Origin: Bradyrhizobium nanningense
GTDB lineage: Bacteria; Pseudomonadota; Alphaproteobacteria; Rhizobiales; Xanthobacteraceae
Assembly: GCF_004114535.1 (NCBI RefSeq)
Contig: NZ_LBJC01000033.1
Coordinates: forward strand, 496,001-560,000
Reading direction: 5' to 3'
Length of the DNA stretch: 64,000 bases
Positions 62,860 through 64,000 of the stretch are shown piece after piece. The position numbers and the translations under genes were made by a program. The notes below the pieces were generated by a model. It ran no database searches and was not told where the DNA came from. It saw only the letters and a list, made by a program, of their open reading frames with translations. Positions within the stretch are counted from its first letter, which is position 1. Every line of letters starts with the position of its first letter.

Positions 62860-64000
62860 TCAGAGCTTCTCGGCGCCTGCGCGGAACATGCCGATCACGA
62901 GCTCGCTGGCGCCGTCGATCGCGCGTCGCACAGTCGAGCCGGTGCCGATCGCTTCGGCCGCATAGACCGGCGTCTCCACCGCGATGTTGCCGCTGCGCCA
63001 GACCCTGACCACGCCGACCTTCTGGCCGGCCTCGACCGGCGCCCGCACCGGGCCGTTATAGACTACGCGCGCAATCAGCTTGTCGCTACCGTTCTTGTGC
63101 ACCATCACCTTCACCGGAGTCTTGGCGACGAGCCTGACCGAGCGGCTCTCGCCGCCGAACACCTTGGCGTAACCGACAGGCTGGTCGGCCGCGATCAGCG
63201 TGCGGGTCTCGAAATTGCGGAACCCCCATTCCAGCATCTTCTTGGCTTCCGTGGCGCGATCCTCGGGGTCTTCCAACCCGTTGACGACGACGATCAGCCG
63301 GGTGCCGTTCTGCACCGCCGAGCCGACCATGCCGTAGCCGCCTTCCTTGGTGTAGCCGGTCTTGAGGCCGTCGGCGCCCTCCATCGAATTGAGCAGCGGG
63401 TTGCGATTGGGCTGACGGATCTTGTTCCAGGTGTACTCCTTCTCGCCGAACAGTTTGTAGAACTCCGGGAAGTCCAGGATGATGTGCCGGGCGAGAATGC
63501 CGAGCTCACGCACCGTCATCTTGTTGGCGGGATCGGGCAGCCCATTGGAATTGCCGAAGGTCGACTTGGTCATGCCAAGCTCGCGGGCGCGCTTGGTCAT
63601 GAAGTCGGCGGCGAAGATCTTCTCGTTGCCCGCCATGGCCTCGGCAAGCGCGATGCAGGCGTCGTTGCCGCTCTGGATGATCGCGCCGTGCAGGAGATCG
63701 TCGACCGAGACCTTGCTGTTGATCGCGGCGAACATGGTCGAGCCGCCCGAGGGCGCGCCGCCGCGGCGCCAGGCGTTCTCGCTGATCCGGTACTCGTCGG
63801 TCAGCTTGATGTCGCCCTTCTTGATGGCGTTGAAGACGACCTCCGCCGTCATCAGCTTCATCATGCTGGAGGGCGCGCGCAACTCGTCGGCGCTCTTCTC
63901 GAACAGCACGCTGCCGCTGGAGGCTTCCATCAGGATCGCGGTCGGGGCATCGCCGTCGAAGCCGGCATCGTCCGTCTTCTTGGCGCCCTGGATGCTCTGG
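62860..64000 (-). CDS. D-alanyl-D-alanine carboxypeptidase (PBP5/6 family), 5' end outside the window
   Basis: Periplasmic penicillin-binding protein that trims the terminal D-Ala of peptidoglycan stems. 380 codons are inside the window, and the frame is open to its end. The three active-site motifs are present: SxxK as SMMK (APSSMMKLM), SGN (IIQSGNDACIA) and KTG (DGLKTGYT). The C-terminal domain and a short amphipathic tail (IGMFRAGAEKL), which would anchor it to the membrane, follow. The start and signal peptide lie beyond 64000; an internal ATG at 63930 is not the true start, because family sequence (PTAILMEASSGSVLFEK) continues upstream of it. It heads the tmk-holB-metG run. Confidence 0.93.
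   Translation of the reverse strand, partial: QSIQGAKKTDDAGFDGDAPTAILMEASSGSVLFEKSADELRAPSSMMKLMTAEVVFNAIKKGDIKLTDEYRISENAWRRGGAPSGGSTMFAAINSKVSVDDLLHGAIIQSGNDACIALAEAMAGNEKIFAADFMTKRARELGMTKSTFGNSNGLPDPANKMTVRELGILARHIILDFPEFYKLFGEKEYTWNKIRQPNRNPLLNSMEGADGLKTGYTKEGGYGMVGSAVQNGTRLIVVVNGLEDPEDRATEAKKMLEWGFRNFETRTLIAADQPVGYAKVFGGESRSVRLVAKTPVKVMVHKNGSDKLIARVVYNGPVRAPVEAGQKVGVVRVWRSGNIAVETPVYAAEAIGTGSTVRRAIDGASELVIGMFRAGAEKL

Overview
The window is GC-rich and almost fully coding. It reads as chromosome of a Bradyrhizobium-type alphaproteobacterium (Nitrobacteraceae). Reasons: the dusB-ntrB-ntrC-ntrY-ntrX-hfq-hflX order, a fused IspDF enzyme, a clade I Tat-exported nosRZDFYLX cluster, hydroxamate-type iron uptake resembling fegAB, several TRAP transporters, and families of short dispersed inverted repeats I recognise from Bradyrhizobium intergenic DNA. 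No phage, insertion sequence, CRISPR, rRNA or tRNA was seen.

Layout. 1-2.5 kb: end of a cytochrome c operon, a dispersed repeat island, and a small MscS channel. 2.7-6.0 kb: a TonB-dependent receptor plus a SAM methyltransferase, preceded by a leader resembling a degenerate cobalamin riboswitch. 6.0-18 kb: cinA-type amidase and ispDF (minus), then the nitrogen-regulation block dusB-ntrB-ntrC, ntrY-ntrX, hfq and hflX. A candidate NtrC site lies in the dusB leader and an A-rich tract lies in front of hfq. 18-22 kb: mazG, queC and a cobalt-type nitrile hydratase operon. 22-27 kb: an outer-membrane-type protein, an enoyl-CoA hydratase, a SLC13 carrier, and metN-metI without metQ. 27-31.5 kb: an AraC regulator with no visible start codon, a NylB-like serine hydrolase and a copper amine oxidase. 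31.5-36.3 kb: a siderophore receptor with an Irr-box-like site, a PepSY membrane protein and a secreted protein of unknown function. 36.3-45.3 kb: complete nosRZDFYLX, with overlapping downstream genes. 45.4-46.3 kb: a divergent ferritin-like protein. 46.4-54 kb: an M24 peptidase, a TRAP transporter with fused permease, an acyl-CoA ligase and an autotransporter-type barrel protein. 54.3-64 kb (minus): dacC-tmk-holB-metG-tatD-MBL hydrolase, followed by a dctQMP-type TRAP operon.

How the parts work together. NtrBC and NtrYX sense nitrogen status. Nitrile hydratase, the NylB-like hydrolase and the amine oxidase could release nitrogen from nitriles, amides and amines. The nos genes carry out the last step of denitrification. 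The receptor, PepSY protein and ferritin-like protein point to iron handling. The least expected items are the 160-residue lysine/alanine/proline-rich extension on methionyl-tRNA synthetase, the riboswitch-like leader at 2.75-2.87 kb, the start-less AraC gene, and the nosR/ferritin-like divergent promoter with a perfect 8-bp palindrome. All functional statements come from reading motifs; no database search was run.
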